Positions 18,376 through 30,716 of a DNA stretch of 64,000 nucleotides are shown piece after piece; the stretch's first letter is position 1, and every line of letters starts with the position of its first letter. The notes under the pieces were generated by a model, which saw only the letters and a program-made list of their open reading frames with translations, was not told the DNA's origin and did no database searches. This DNA is from Saccharopolyspora phatthalungensis (GTDB lineage: Bacteria; Actinomycetota; Actinomycetes; Mycobacteriales; Pseudonocardiaceae). The stretch lies in contig NZ_JACHIW010000001.1 in NCBI RefSeq assembly GCF_014203395.1, forward strand, positions 1,550,001 to 1,614,000, written 5' to 3'. The position numbers and the translations under genes were made by a program.

Positions 18376-20607
18376 GTGCCGTCGATTACGTTGACCGCTC
18401 GGTTGTCGCCGTCCGCCAAGGACACCCGGCGCGGGGTGGTGCGCCTGCACCCCGAGGTGCTCGACGCGTTGGGATTGCGGCAGTGGAACGCCGTGCAGCT
18501 CATCGGCGCCCGGGTCACCGTGGCGCTGGCCGCCGCGTCCGCCCCGGGCACCCCGACCGGCGTGCTACTGCTCGACGACGTGGCGTTGATGAACCTGGGT
18601 CTGACCGAAGGTGCCGAGGTGGGCGTCTCGCCCGTGCAGGTCGCGGTCGCGAAGCGGGTGAGCATCGCGGGCTCGCAGCTGGCGCGCGCCACCGTCGCAC
18701 CCGAGACGGTGCGCTTGGCGTTGACCGGCAAGGTTTTCGAGACCGGCGACACGGTGTCGCTGCTGCCGCAGGACGTCGCCCCGGCGAGCACTGCGAACGC
18801 CGGCGAGGTACGCCGCAAGCTCGCCAGTGCCATCGGCATCACCTGGACCAACGAACTGATCACCATCGCAGCCACCGAGCCGCCCGGGGCGGTAGCCGTG
18901 CAACCCTCCACGGTGGTCGAGTGGCGCAACGGGGCGACGGCGGCAGCAGCAGCATCCGCACCGATAGCAGCGCCAGCCGCCCCGCATCCGGCACCCACCG
19001 AGCCAGCCGAGCACGCCAAGCAAGTCGAGCCGGCGGTCCCGGTCGCGGACCTCGTCGGCTCCCGCGACAGCGCTAAACGGCTGGCGGAGTGGCTCCGGCT
19101 GGCCTTCGACCAGCCCGAACTGCTGCGGCGCCTCGGCGCCGAACCGCGCCTCGGCGTGCTGCTCAGCGGCCCGGCCGGAGTCGGCAAAGCCACCCTCGCC
19201 CGCGCGGTGACCAACGCGATCGGCGCGGAGCTCGTGGAACTCGCCGCGCCCAGCATCGCCGCGCTCGAACCGCGCGCCGCAGCCCAACACCTCCAAGACG
19301 CGATCACCCGCGCCACCACTGCGGGCGGGAATCGCGTGCTGCTGCTGACCGACGTCGAGAGCCTGCTACCCGGCAGCGAGCCGCCGCCGCTGGCCACCGT
19401 GGCGCTCGACGCGATCCGCGGCGCGATCGGCACCGATCGGCTCGCTCTGGTCGTCACCAGCTCGCAACCGCAGGCGATCGACCCCCGGCTGCGGGAGCCG
19501 GGCCTGGTGGACCGGGAACTCACCCTTGGGCTCCCCGACGACGCCACCCGCACGGATCTGCTCCGGGTGCTGCTGCGCAACGCGCCGTTGGCCGCGGACG
19601 TCAAGCTGGCCGAGGTCGCCGAGCGGGCCCCGGGATTCGTCGTCGCCGATCTGGTGGCGTTGTGCCGGGAAGCGGCCGTCGGCGCCGCGTTGCGCCACCG
19701 GGACGACACCGCCGATCCCCGCATCCGGCAGCAGGACCTGCTGGACGCGCTGTCCTCGGTCCGGCCGATCTCGATGTCCACATCGGACAATCTGCAGACC
19801 GGCGGGCTGACGCTGGACGACGTCGGAGACATGGCCGAGGTGAAGCAGTCGCTCACCGAGACGGTGCTGTGGCCGTTGCAGTACCCGGATTCGTTCACCC
19901 GGCTCGGAGTGGAGCCGCCGCGCGGCGTGCTGCTGTACGGGCCACCGGGCTGCGGCAAGACCTACCTGGTGCGTGCGCTGGCCGGCAGCGGGCGGCTGAA
20001 CGTGCTGGCGGTCAAGGGCGCAGAGCTGATGGACAAATGGGTCGGCGAGTCCGAGCGCGCGGTGCGCGAGCTGTTCCTGCGAGCCGCCAACGCCGCCCCG
20101 GCCTTGGTTTTCCTCGACGAGGTAGATGCGCTGGCGCCGCGTCGCGGGCAGTCGTCCGACTCCGGTGTGGCCGACCGAGTGGTGGCGGCGCTGCTGACCG
20201 AGCTCGATGGCGTGGAGCCGATGCGGGACGTGGTCGTGCTCGGCGCGACGAACCGACCGGAACTGGTCGACCCGGCGTTGCTCCGCCCCGGCCGCCTGGA
20301 GCGCTTGGTCTACGTCCCACCGCCGGATGCGACGGCCCGCGAAGCGATCCTGCGAGCAGCGGCGAAGAACACGCCGCTGGCGTCCGATGTGGACCTCGCC
20401 GCGCTGGCCGAGGAACTCGACGACTACTCGGCAGCGGATTGCGCGGCCCTGATCCGGGAAGCGGCGCTCACCGCGATGCGCGAATCCCTTTCCGCAGCCG
20501 AGGTTTCCGCCGCCCACCTGGCCACCGCCCGCAAGGCGGTCCGCCCGTCCCTAGACCCGGCACAGCTCGCGTCCCTGGAGTCCTACGCCAAGACACGGCA
20601 GCAATGA
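18376..20607 (+). CDS. Tandem AAA+ ATPase, actinobacterial Cdc48-like
   Basis: A 743-residue protein with an N-terminal double-psi-barrel-like domain (about 1-185) and two AAA modules, like the Cdc48-like ATPases of mycobacteria (Rv0435c type). The second module is intact: Walker A GPPGCGKT (522-529), Walker B FLDE (Asp581-Glu582), the GATNRPELVDPALLRPGRLER sensor and Arg-finger block. The first module is altered: its Walker A reads GPAGVGKA (265-272), with Ala where Ser/Thr normally binds magnesium, and its Walker B reads TDVE (Asp326-Val327), lacking the adjacent Glu. Hydrolysis is therefore probably restricted to the second ring. It likely unfolds or segregates protein substrates; partners are unknown. 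Confidence 0.9.
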   Translation: MPSITLTARLSPSAKDTRRGVVRLHPEVLDALGLRQWNAVQLIGARVTVALAAASAPGTPTGVLLLDDVALMNLGLTEGAEVGVSPVQVAVAKRVSIAGSQLARATVAPETVRLALTGKVFETGDTVSLLPQDVAPASTANAGEVRRKLASAIGITWTNELITIAATEPPGAVAVQPSTVVEWRNGATAAAAASAPIAAPAAPHPAPTEPAEHAKQVEPAVPVADLVGSRDSAKRLAEWLRLAFDQPELLRRLGAEPRLGVLLSGPAGVGKATLARAVTNAIGAELVELAAPSIAALEPRAAAQHLQDAITRATTAGGNRVLLLTDVESLLPGSEPPPLATVALDAIRGAIGTDRLALVVTSSQPQAIDPRLREPGLVDRELTLGLPDDATRTDLLRVLLRNAPLAADVKLAEVAERAPGFVVADLVALCREAAVGAALRHRDDTADPRIRQQDLLDALSSVRPISMSTSDNLQTGGLTLDDVGDMAEVKQSLTETVLWPLQYPDSFTRLGVEPPRGVLLYGPPGCGKTYLVRALAGSGRLNVLAVKGAELMDKWVGESERAVRELFLRAANAAPALVFLDEVDALAPRRGQSSDSGVADRVVAALLTELDGVEPMRDVVVLGATNRPELVDPALLRPGRLERLVYVPPPDATAREAILRAAAKNTPLASDVDLAALAEELDDYSAADCAALIREAALTAMRESLSAAEVSAAHLATARKAVRPSLDPAQLASLESYAKTRQQ

Positions 20608-20634
20608 ACGGTTCGCGGCCGACATCCCGGCCGT

Positions 20635-21270
20635 TCACTTCGTGTTGGCGATGCCCTTGTAGTCGTTGGTGATGATGGCGATCAGGCCCGGTGTGGCGTC
20701 CTGGATGCCTTCGAAGCGGGGTTCGGCACGCGCCCCGAAGCGGGCGGCCAGCTCCTGCGCCTGCCGCTCCTCGGCGGTGCCGGGACGGAAGTACACCGTC
20801 GTGGTGGGAATGCGCCCCATCGGGTAGTTGCCGATCTCCGGCACCTCATACCCGGCTCGCCGGAAGTCCTCCGCGGCCCGGTGCGCCAAGCCGCTGATGG
20901 TGCTGTTGTTGTAAACCCGCACCACGATCTTGGCCGTCGCATTGCCGGACCCGACCGGCACGTCCTGATTGTGCGTGCCTTGCGGCGGCGCGGGCGGCGG
21001 ACTGTCCTGTGTGGCTGGTGGCGGCGAGGCTACCGGCGGCGCGCTGGCGACGGGCGGCACCACGGCGGTCTCGGTGGGCGGGTTCCGGACCACCGAGGTG
21101 ATCGGCGGCGGATTGCCGACCGGGGGCAGCGGCCGGGCGGAGTTCGTGGTGTCACCGCCGGAAACCAGCGTGGCGATGCCGAAGACGCCCGCGACCGCAC
21201 CGACTCCGATCAGACCGTATCCGATGATCTTGGCCCTGGTGGGCCCGGTGGACGGTTCCCCTGAAGTCAT
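20635..21270 (-). CDS. LytR C-terminal domain envelope protein (VirR-like)
   Basis: A 211-residue protein with a short cytoplasmic N-terminus, one transmembrane helix (about residues 15-37), a Pro/Val-rich linker and a LytR_C domain (about 115-205; VVRVYNNSTISGLA...). Its position beside a DUF3263 gene and near def and the cdc48-like gene matches M. tuberculosis Rv0431 (VirR). VirR-type proteins are linked to cell envelope structure and vesicle release in mycobacteria; here that role is inferred from domain and position. The start ATG at 21270 overlaps the stop of the upstream gene (ATGA), so the two are coupled. Confidence 0.87.
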   Translation of the reverse strand: MTSGEPSTGPTRAKIIGYGLIGVGAVAGVFGIATLVSGGDTTNSARPLPPVGNPPPITSVVRNPPTETAVVPPVASAPPVASPPPATQDSPPPAPPQGTHNQDVPVGSGNATAKIVVRVYNNSTISGLAHRAAEDFRRAGYEVPEIGNYPMGRIPTTTVYFRPGTAEERQAQELAARFGARAEPRFEGIQDATPGLIAIITNDYKGIANTK

Positions 21271-21713
21271 CAGTGCAACTCGATTCCCAGTCGTTGGGCG
21301 GCCCGCGCGCGCTGCCGAACCGCCCGCGCCTTGCGCAGCCGTTTGATCAGCATAGGGTCTGTCCGCACGGCGGCCGGACTGTCCAGCAACGCGTTCAGCA
21401 GTTGGTAGTAGCGCGACGGCGACATGTCGAACAGCTCGCGGATCGCGCGCTCCTTGACGCCTTCCCGCTTCCACCACTGCGACTCAAAGGCCAAGATGCC
21501 CCGGGCCCGGTCATCGAGATCGCCATCGGGCACCGACGGCCGCGGCGGCAGCGGCGTTTCGACGATCCGCTCGATCGGCTGGGTGACCGGCTCGGCGAGT
21601 CGCAGGCGCCGACCGGATGTCGATTCCGATGAATTCTGCCGTTGTTGCAGGCGCGCCAGTTGCTTGCACTGACGAGCGATCTCCCGCGCGGTCAGCATTT
21701 GGGCGGCGTCCAT
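21270..21713 (-). CDS. DUF3263 domain protein
   Basis: A 147-residue protein. The C-terminal half (about 65-145) is the DUF3263 domain (RARGILAFESQWWKREGVKERAI then MSPSRYYQLLN), a small helix-turn-helix-like actinobacterial domain. The N-terminal 60 residues are basic and Gln/Ser rich. It corresponds in position to M. tuberculosis Rv0430 and is translationally coupled to the LytR_C gene. The role is not established; a DNA-binding function is a guess from the fold-like pattern. Confidence 0.83.
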   Translation of the reverse strand: MDAAQMLTAREIARQCKQLARLQQRQNSSESTSGRRLRLAEPVTQPIERIVETPLPPRPSVPDGDLDDRARGILAFESQWWKREGVKERAIRELFDMSPSRYYQLLNALLDSPAAVRTDPMLIKRLRKARAVRQRARAAQRLGIELH

Positions 21714-21883
21714 CTGACTCCTCGCCTCGCGATTCGGGACTCCCCGGGTTCGCCGTAATCACATGGCTGTGATTCCTCCTTAATTACACCATGCCGAGAT
21801 GCCCGGCGTGAGCGGATCACACCGGCGGGCAGCAGGCAAGAGCCCTTGCCGGGCCGGGCGGCGAAACCGCTAAAGTCCCGCTC

Positions 21884-22462
21884 ATGGCTGTTCACCCGAT
21901 TCGTGTCGTCGGCGACCCGGTGCTGCACACCCCCACCCGTCCGGTGGAGCGGTTCGACGACGAACTGCACACCCTTGTCGGCGACATGTTCGAGACGATG
22001 GCCGCCGCGAACGGAGTCGGGCTGGCGGCCAACCAGATCGGCGTCGACCTGCGGTTGTTCGTCTACGACTGCCCAGACGACGACGGGGTCCAGCACCGCG
22101 GCGTGGTGGTCAACCCGGAGCTGACGACCTCCGAGATTCCGCAGACCATGCCGGACCCGGAGGAGGACTGGGAGGGTTGCCTGTCGGTGCCCGGCGAGTC
22201 CTACCCGACCGGCCGGGCGAGTTGGGCGAAGGTCACCGGGTCCGATGTGGACGGAAAGTCGGTCGAAGTGGAGGGGACCGGCCTCTTCGCCCGCTGCCTG
22301 CAACACGAGACCGACCACCTGGACGGTTATGTGTACCTGGACCGGCTGGTCGGCCGCCACGTGCGGGCGGCGAAGAAAATGATCAGGCGAAACCGCTGGG
22401 GCGTGCCCGGCCTGTCCTGGAACCCGGCGGAGGTCGGCGACCCGTTCGCCGAAGGCGAGTAG
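21884..22462 (+). CDS. def: Peptide deformylase
   Basis: A 192-residue metal-dependent hydrolase that removes the formyl group from nascent N-terminal methionine. All three motifs are present: [15 protein letters not shown] (metal ligand Cys99) and HETDH (His141, Glu142, His145). The C-terminal extension past residue 160 is typical of actinobacterial type III/I-like enzymes. It is transcribed divergently from the DUF3263 gene, as in mycobacteria. The start at ATG 21884 gives the canonical [15 protein letters not shown] beginning. Confidence 0.96.
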   Translation: MAVHPIRVVGDPVLHTPTRPVERFDDELHTLVGDMFETMAAANGVGLAANQIGVDLRLFVYDCPDDDGVQHRGVVVNPELTTSEIPQTMPDPEEDWEGCLSVPGESYPTGRASWAKVTGSDVDGKSVEVEGTGLFARCLQHETDHLDGYVYLDRLVGRHVRAAKKMIRRNRWGVPGLSWNPAEVGDPFAEGE

Positions 22463-22654
22463 TAATCAGAAACCCTTGGTGTTCGGCATGAGGTCCGGCT
22501 CGGGCCGCTCGACCCTGTCGGCAGACATGTGCAATCGGGAAGCTTTACGATCTTCCTGGTCACGAGCGCAGTGGCACACCGCGCTGCCGTCATCCGGGCA
22601 AATGGGGGGTTGGCAGCCCGACAGCGATGCGGCTAGCCTCTGCCGCGACAAACC

Positions 22655-24409
<1,755 letters not shown>

Positions 24410-24421
24410 GGCACTGGGGCT

Positions 24422-24467
24422 GGCGATTTCAAGGGAAATCGGCGGGTTGATTTCCGTTGAAATCGCC
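24422..24467. repeat. 46-bp nested palindrome, copy 3 (REPIN-like)
   Basis: Left arm GGCGATTTCAAGGGAAATC, 8-bp centre, right arm GATTTCCGTTGAAATCGCC. It lies 12 bp after the thiC stop and 30 bp before the thiD start. Confidence 0.85.
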
Positions 24468-24497
24468 AGGGATGCCCGGCAGGATCGGGGCCGTAAC

Positions 24498-25373
24498 ATG
24501 AACCGGATGCACGAGACCTCGGCCGGGCACGAAGTTCGGCCCGCGAACGACACCGCGCCGCCGACCGCCCTGACCATCGCCGGGTCGGACTCCGGCGGCA
24601 GCGCGGGAATGCACGCGGACCTGCGCACCTTCTTCGCCTGCGGCGTGCACGGCATGACCGCGGTCACCGCAGTGACGGTGCAGAACACCGTCGGCGTCAC
24701 CGGACTTGTGGAGATCCCGCCGGAGACCGTGGCCGCGCAGGTCGAGGCGGTCGCCTCGGACATCGGGGTGGACGCGGCGAAGACCGGCGTGCTGGCCTCG
24801 GCCGCCACCATCGAGGCGGTCCTGGACGCCTGCGACAAACATGGCATCGGCCGCGACGCGCGCACGCCGTTCGTCGTGGATCCCGTCGCCGCTTCCCGCA
24901 GCGGCGAGCCGCTGCTGCGGCCGGATGCGCTGGACGCTCTGCGGTACAAGGCGTTTCCGCGCGCCACGCTGGTCACGCCGAACCTCGACGAGGTCCGGCT
25001 GCTGACGGGGATCGACGCGCGCAGCCGCGCGGACCTGCTGGACGCGGCCAAGGCCGTTTTCGACTTCGGCCCGCGGTGGGTGCTGATCAAGAGCGGCCAC
25101 CTGGCCGGCGACCCGGAGTGCGTCGACCTGCTCTTCGACGGCAACGAGGCGATCCCGCTGCCCGCGCCCCGCTACGCGACGGTGCACACCCACGGCGCCG
25201 GCGACGTCTTCGCCTCGGCCATCACGGCGGCCCTGGCGAAGGGCGCTTCGATGCCCGACGCGGTGCGCAGCGGCAAGCGGTTCGTCACCCGCAGCGTGTC
25301 GCACGCGTACCCGCTCGGCGCCGGAGTGGGACCGGTGTCGACGTTCTGGCGCGTCAGCCCCCGCTCCTTCTGA
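24498..25373 (+). CDS. thiD: Hydroxymethylpyrimidine/phosphomethylpyrimidine kinase ThiD
   Basis: A 291-residue ribokinase-family enzyme that phosphorylates hydroxymethylpyrimidine and its monophosphate. Substrate motif IAGSDSGGSAGMHAD is near the N-terminus and the catalytic GAGD motif (HGAGDVFASA) is at about residue 235. ATG 24498 is preferred to the upstream in-frame ATG, which lies inside the palindromic element; a second ATG follows nine bases later. It is downstream of thiC in the riboswitch-controlled operon. Confidence 0.95.
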   Translation: MNRMHETSAGHEVRPANDTAPPTALTIAGSDSGGSAGMHADLRTFFACGVHGMTAVTAVTVQNTVGVTGLVEIPPETVAAQVEAVASDIGVDAAKTGVLASAATIEAVLDACDKHGIGRDARTPFVVDPVAASRSGEPLLRPDALDALRYKAFPRATLVTPNLDEVRLLTGIDARSRADLLDAAKAVFDFGPRWVLIKSGHLAGDPECVDLLFDGNEAIPLPAPRYATVHTHGAGDVFASAITAALAKGASMPDAVRSGKRFVTRSVSHAYPLGAGVGPVSTFWRVSPRSF

Positions 25374-25544
25374 ACCCCCAACAGTCCCCCTAATAGAGTG
25401 ATTTTGATCCCGGATCTGTAACCCGAATGGCGTGCCTCATCGACATAAGGTTTGAGAAGCGCGTAAGTCCCAAGACCGGGCCAATCGGCGGCGGGCGCTT
25501 CGCTGCGCGCCGCGCGCACGACGACGACAGGGGTTTGCAACAGC

Positions 25545-27530
25545 GTGGCTAAATCGGTGTGGACACGAGTGCGGGGACGACTGACCACCGAAGCAGGGGC
25601 ACCAGACCCCCGGCAGCGCCAATACGCCCTGCTGGTGCTCGCCGCCGTGGTGGTCGGCACCGCCATCGGCTGGAGCTTCGAGCTGCAAACCCCGGCCCTG
25701 ATCGCCGGCCTTACCGCGGTGCTCGCGCTGATCGCCACCGGCGGTCAGTCGCTGCGCTCCGACCTGCACCGGTTCGCCTGGTTCACCCCGGCGCTGGTGC
25801 TCGCGATGACCGTCGGCCCGCTGTTGATGAACACCCCGGTGCTGGCCGGGCTCGCGGTGGCGGTCGTGGTCTTCGGCAGCGGCATGCTGCCCACGCTCGG
25901 CGAGCACTACCGCATCGGCGGCCAGACCTTCGCCGCCGCGACGCTGGTGTCCACCACCACCGGGCTCGGCTCCGACCAGCCGGTGCTGGTGCTGCTGGCC
26001 GCATCCGCCGCCGGAGCGGCATTCGCGCTGGTCCTCCGGGTGATCATCGGCCTCGGCGATCCGACCCGGGCGACTCGCGTGGCGGTCGCCCGGACGCTGC
26101 TCGAACCCGGCCCGGGCGTGGTCGAATCCGCCGCAGCGGCATGGCGTGCCGACGGTTCGAGCACCTGGCTCGGTCAGGTGCTGGCGGGCGCGGCCCGGTT
26201 CCGCGCGGCGCGGGAAACCCTGCTCGCGCAGGCCCAGCAGAGCGATCGGACCGAAGCCGAACGGCTCCGGCAGATCGTCGAGCAAGCCGATCAGGTCGCC
26301 GCCGAACTCGCCCGGGCGGTGCGCTCCCGCGCCTGCACCGGACTGCCCGCGGCGGCCCGCCGCGAGCCGGCCCAGGCCGTGGTGGCGCGCGGCGGACGGC
26401 AGGACCTGCCGGATGCGGTGCAGGGCATCAACCAGGGGCTGGACCGGATCCGGGCCGCGGTGGTGCGACGCGTCGAGACCCCGCTGCCGCCGTCGGCTCC
26501 CGGTGCGCGACGGGAACGATTCCTCGGTGCGGTGCGCGCGCACCTCTCGTTCCGCTCGTCGCTGTTCCGGCACTCGCTGCGCTGCACGCTCGCGGTCGCC
26601 TTCGGCATGGTGATCGTCCTGCTGCTGCGCGACCCTTCGGCGTCCAGCCTGCTGCTCGCGCTTTACGTGGTGCTGCAACCCGCCGCTCGCGACAGCATGA
26701 CGGGCGCGTTGGAGCGCACCGGTGGCGCGGTGCTGGGCGTGACCGGGCTGGCGGTGCTGATCACCCTGCTGCCGGGCGCTTTCTTGCTGGTGCCGCTGGT
26801 GATCGGCGGGATGCTGCTGAACATGACGCGGCTGCGCGCCGACTACCAGGCGCTGCTGGGCTGCCTGATCGTGGTGACCGTCGTTGATCAGGCGATGCGG
26901 CTGGAACGGCCGCTGGTGAACGTGGGCATCAGCTTCGCCGCGAACACCGCGGTCGGCGCGGCGATCGCGCTCATCGTCGGCTACATCAGCTATCTGGTGT
27001 TGCCGAGCAGCATCCTGCCGGACGTGCGCGGTGCGGTGCGGTCCACGGTGTGGTCGGTGTCCGAACTGCTGCGCAGTGTGCGAGCCGCCGGCCAGGGCGT
27101 CGATCTGCCTGCGGCATTGCAGGCGGCGAACGTGCTCGCGTTGCGGCGCACGCAAGATCTGCTGGGCATGCCTGCGCTGCTCGACGGGACCGGTGAGGAG
27201 ACCGACGACGACCGCGCGACGCGGGCGGCGGCGATCGCGCTCGACGCGCTGCGGCAGGACGTCGCAACGCTCGCCTTCCGGCCGGAGGCCGAGCAGGCGG
27301 TCGCGGTTCCGGCGCTGCGCGCGGTGGACGACCTGTTGGGCGGCAAACCGACGGCGAAGATCCCGGACGTGCCGGAGGGCAGCGCTCCGGCGACGGAGCT
27401 ACTGGCGAGCTCGCTGGTGGAGAACGCCCTGCACGCGCGCCAGGCGATCGACCGGACCTTCGGCTACGACAACCCGTGGAAGAGCTACACGATCGCCTTC
27501 GTCCGCCCGGAGCGCCTCCACATTCGCTGA
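25545..27530 (+). CDS. FUSC / aromatic acid exporter family membrane protein
   Basis: A 661-residue protein beginning at GTG 25545. Two blocks of five to six transmembrane helices (about residues 25-175 and 350-480) flank and are followed by hydrophilic helical regions, the layout of FUSC and aromatic acid exporter proteins. The Arg/Gln-rich segment between the blocks (about 180-340) is probably cytoplasmic. Such proteins are suggested to export aromatic acids or similar compounds; the substrate here cannot be read from sequence. It lies between the thiC-thiD operon and the convergent thiG. Confidence 0.8.
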   Translation: MAKSVWTRVRGRLTTEAGAPDPRQRQYALLVLAAVVVGTAIGWSFELQTPALIAGLTAVLALIATGGQSLRSDLHRFAWFTPALVLAMTVGPLLMNTPVLAGLAVAVVVFGSGMLPTLGEHYRIGGQTFAAATLVSTTTGLGSDQPVLVLLAASAAGAAFALVLRVIIGLGDPTRATRVAVARTLLEPGPGVVESAAAAWRADGSSTWLGQVLAGAARFRAARETLLAQAQQSDRTEAERLRQIVEQADQVAAELARAVRSRACTGLPAAARREPAQAVVARGGRQDLPDAVQGINQGLDRIRAAVVRRVETPLPPSAPGARRERFLGAVRAHLSFRSSLFRHSLRCTLAVAFGMVIVLLLRDPSASSLLLALYVVLQPAARDSMTGALERTGGAVLGVTGLAVLITLLPGAFLLVPLVIGGMLLNMTRLRADYQALLGCLIVVTVVDQAMRLERPLVNVGISFAANTAVGAAIALIVGYISYLVLPSSILPDVRGAVRSTVWSVSELLRSVRAAGQGVDLPAALQAANVLALRRTQDLLGMPALLDGTGEETDDDRATRAAAIALDALRQDVATLAFRPEAEQAVAVPALRAVDDLLGGKPTAKIPDVPEGSAPATELLASSLVENALHARQAIDRTFGYDNPWKSYTIAFVRPERLHIR

Positions 27531-27566
27531 GGTCCGCCACGAGCTGTCAGCGCGGGATGGGCGGCA

Positions 27567-27621
27567 TTTTCGCGCCAAATCGTCGCCCGTCCCGCGCCGA
27601 AACCGTCGTTTTCGCGCCAAA
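27567..27621. repeat. Short direct repeat TTTTCGCGCCAAA (2 copies)
   Basis: Identical 13-bp copies at 27567-27579 and 27609-27621 in the gap between the convergent FUSC and thiG genes, with a degenerate third copy between them. Each copy is a partial dyad. Confidence 0.6.
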
Positions 27622-27648
27622 CCGCCAAAACCGCTACGCGGTCGTTGA

Positions 27649-28602
<954 letters not shown>

Positions 28603-28615
<13 letters not shown>

Positions 28616-29730
28616 TGCTGTTCACCCCATCTGCTCGGATCGGCGGCCTTGACCTCTGCGGCGGGCTCCTCGCCACGCAGCAACGCCAGCACCGCTTCGA
28701 CGGTTACCGGGGCGAGCAGGAAGCCGCCGCGGTGGTGCCCGGTCGCCGCCAGCACGCCGGGTTCCAGCCAGCCGAGCGCCGGCAGGTTGTCGTCGGTGCT
28801 CGGGCGCAACCCGGCCGCGGCCTCGACCAACTGGTATTCGGCGAGGCCCGGCATCAGCCGCTCGGCGTCTGCGATCAGATCGCGCACCCCGCCCACGGTG
28901 ACCTCGGTATCGAACCCGACCTCGTATTGGGTGGCGCCGAGCACCAGGCCGCCGTCATCGCGCGGTACGAGGTAGGTCTGGCGGCCACGCACCGGGCCAC
29001 GGATCGTGCGGTTCGGCGGCGGCAGCGCCGTGGCTCTCGCGCGCAGGCGGAGGATTTCGCCTTTCACGGGGCGAATCCGGTCTTGCAGCACGGGATGCAG
29101 GGCACCCGAGTTCACGCCCGCCGCGATCACCGCGACATCACAGTCCACAGTGGAGTTCTCGAGCTCCACCGCGCCGGGGCGGACCCGTTTCGCGTGCGCG
29201 GCGACGAAATCGACACCCACTGCGGTGGCAGCCGCGCGCAGCGCAATCAGTGCCTGGCGGTTGTCGACCGCGAGATCGCCCGGCACTTCGAGCCCGCCAC
29301 GGACCGCCGGACCCAGCGACGGTTCGAGCCGCCGCACCTCCCGGCCGGACAGCCGGGTAACGGCGCGGCCGAGCCGGGCGAGGTAGTCGGCCAGGTTGTC
29401 CAGCTCGGTCCGGTCGGCGCTGTCCACACCGACGACCAGGGTTCCCGCACCGCGCAGGCCGGACGGCAATCCGGACGCTCGACCGAGTTCGTCGGCGAAC
29501 GCCGGCCACTGCCGCAGCGACTCCGAACCCAGTTCCAGCAGCTCTTCTTCGCCGGGCCATGCCTCGGCAACGGGCGCCAGCATCCCGCCGGCCACGTAGG
29601 ACGCCCCGGATGCCGGTTCGGCGTCGACGAGTCGGACGCGATGCCCGGCGGCGGCCGCACGCCAGGCGACGGACATACCGATGACGCCGCCGCCCACTAC
29701 GACGACGTGCTTTTCTCGTGCTTCAGACAA
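28603..29730 (-). CDS. thiO: Glycine oxidase ThiO
   Basis: A 375-residue FAD-dependent oxidase of the DAO family that converts glycine to dehydroglycine for thiazole synthesis. The dinucleotide-binding GGGVIGMSVAW lies at about residues 13-23, and the C-terminal ATGHHRGGFLLAP segment holds the second FAD contact. It is the first gene of thiO-thiS-thiG and follows a TPP riboswitch by a few bases. The aerobic ThiO route (rather than ThiH) fits an aerobic actinomycete. Confidence 0.95.
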
Positions 29731-29737
29731 CTAGCTC

Positions 29738-29835
29738 CACGCTCCCTGCGCCGGCATGACCCGGATCAGGTTCGACGGTCGGGGCCAACGCCCCCTCTCA
29801 GCCCGGTGCCCGGACTCCCGTGCTCACCGAGTCCA
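29738..29835 (-). ncRNA. TPP riboswitch upstream of thiO
   Basis: On the minus strand: GGGCTGAGAGGG, a variable stem, then CCTGATCCGGGTCATGCCGG and CAGGGAG. This is a complete THI-box adjacent to the thiO start, controlling thiO-thiS-thiG. Confidence 0.95.
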
Positions 29836-29980
29836 CCGTACCGGGCGAGGATCTCGACGTCAGGGGCGAGGTCGAGCACTTTTCACAAAGATCAAGTCCG
29901 GCAAGCGCGCCCGAGCCCGCGGTCGGGTAACCGACGCGCGCGGTCCGGCGACTGTGGCGCCAAAAGCTACCCTGTAGAAC

Positions 29981-30652
29981 ATGCCTGGATTGGACGGCTT
30001 CGGCATCCGCGCTCGCCTCGACGAGGCGCGGCTGTACCTGTGCACCGACGCACGCACCGAGCGTGGCGACCTCGCGGAGTTCGCGGACGCGGCACTGGAC
30101 GGCGGGGTCGACATCATCCAGCTGCGGGACAAGAAACCGGGCGGCGCTCCGCTGGAGGCCCGCTATGAGTTGGCTGCGCTGGAGGTGCTGGCCGAGGCAT
30201 GTCTGCGGCACGGTGCACTGCTCGCGGTGAACGACCGCGCGGACGTGGCGATGGCCGCCGAGGCCGACATCCTGCACCTCGGGCAGGATGACCTGCCGGT
30301 GGAGATCGCCCGGCGCATCGTCGGCGAGCACATCGCGATCGGCCGGTCCACGCACGACGTCGTGCAGGCCGACGCCGCGGCAATCGAGGCCGGCGTGGAC
30401 TACTTCTGCACCGGCCCGGTATGGACGACGCCGACCAAGCCGGGCCGCCCGGCCGCCGGGCTCGACCTGGTGGAACACGCAGCGGAGCACCGGGGGCACG
30501 GTCGGCCGTGGTTCGCGATCGGCGGCATCGGCCCGGACAACCTCGACAAGGCCATCGAGGCCGGGGCGCAGCGAGTCGTCGTGGTCCGCGCGATCACCGA
30601 AGCCGAAGATCCCCGCGCGGCGGCCCGCGACCTCCGCGACCGCCTACCGTGA
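29981..30652 (+). CDS. thiE: Thiamine-phosphate synthase ThiE
   Basis: A 223-residue TIM-barrel enzyme joining hydroxymethylpyrimidine diphosphate and thiazole phosphate. Conserved segments are QLRDK (substrate phosphate Lys), [21 protein letters not shown] and the [11 protein letters not shown] pyrophosphate loop. It is divergent from thiO and lacks a riboswitch in its own orientation, so it may be expressed independently of thiamine pyrophosphate. The start at ATG 29981 gives a short N-terminal extension relative to Bacillus enzymes. Confidence 0.96.
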   Translation: MPGLDGFGIRARLDEARLYLCTDARTERGDLAEFADAALDGGVDIIQLRDKKPGGAPLEARYELAALEVLAEACLRHGALLAVNDRADVAMAAEADILHLGQDDLPVEIARRIVGEHIAIGRSTHDVVQADAAAIEAGVDYFCTGPVWTTPTKPGRPAAGLDLVEHAAEHRGHGRPWFAIGGIGPDNLDKAIEAGAQRVVVVRAITEAEDPRAAARDLRDRLP

Positions 30653-30678
30653 CGCGGAGACCTGCGCGGGCATGACGC

Positions 30679-30701
30679 GGCCCCCGGCGGGGCCGGGGGC
30701 C
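30679..30701. terminator. Bidirectional hairpin between thiE and the protease gene
   Basis: A perfect 10-bp GC stem GGCCCCCGGC / GCCGGGGGCC with a 3-nt loop lies between convergent genes, 27 bp after the thiE stop and 16 bp after the protease stop. Confidence 0.75.
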
Positions 30702-30716
30702 GGGGTCGATCCGGGG

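Noticed and set aside
25437..27155. Minus-strand frame of 572 codons opposite the FUSC gene
   Set aside because: Arg/Gln/His-rich shadow; the plus-strand frame has membrane helices and a recognised family.
29738..29980. Second riboswitch in the thiE direction
   Set aside because: The single THI-box is in thiO orientation; no second sensor motif is found on the plus strand.
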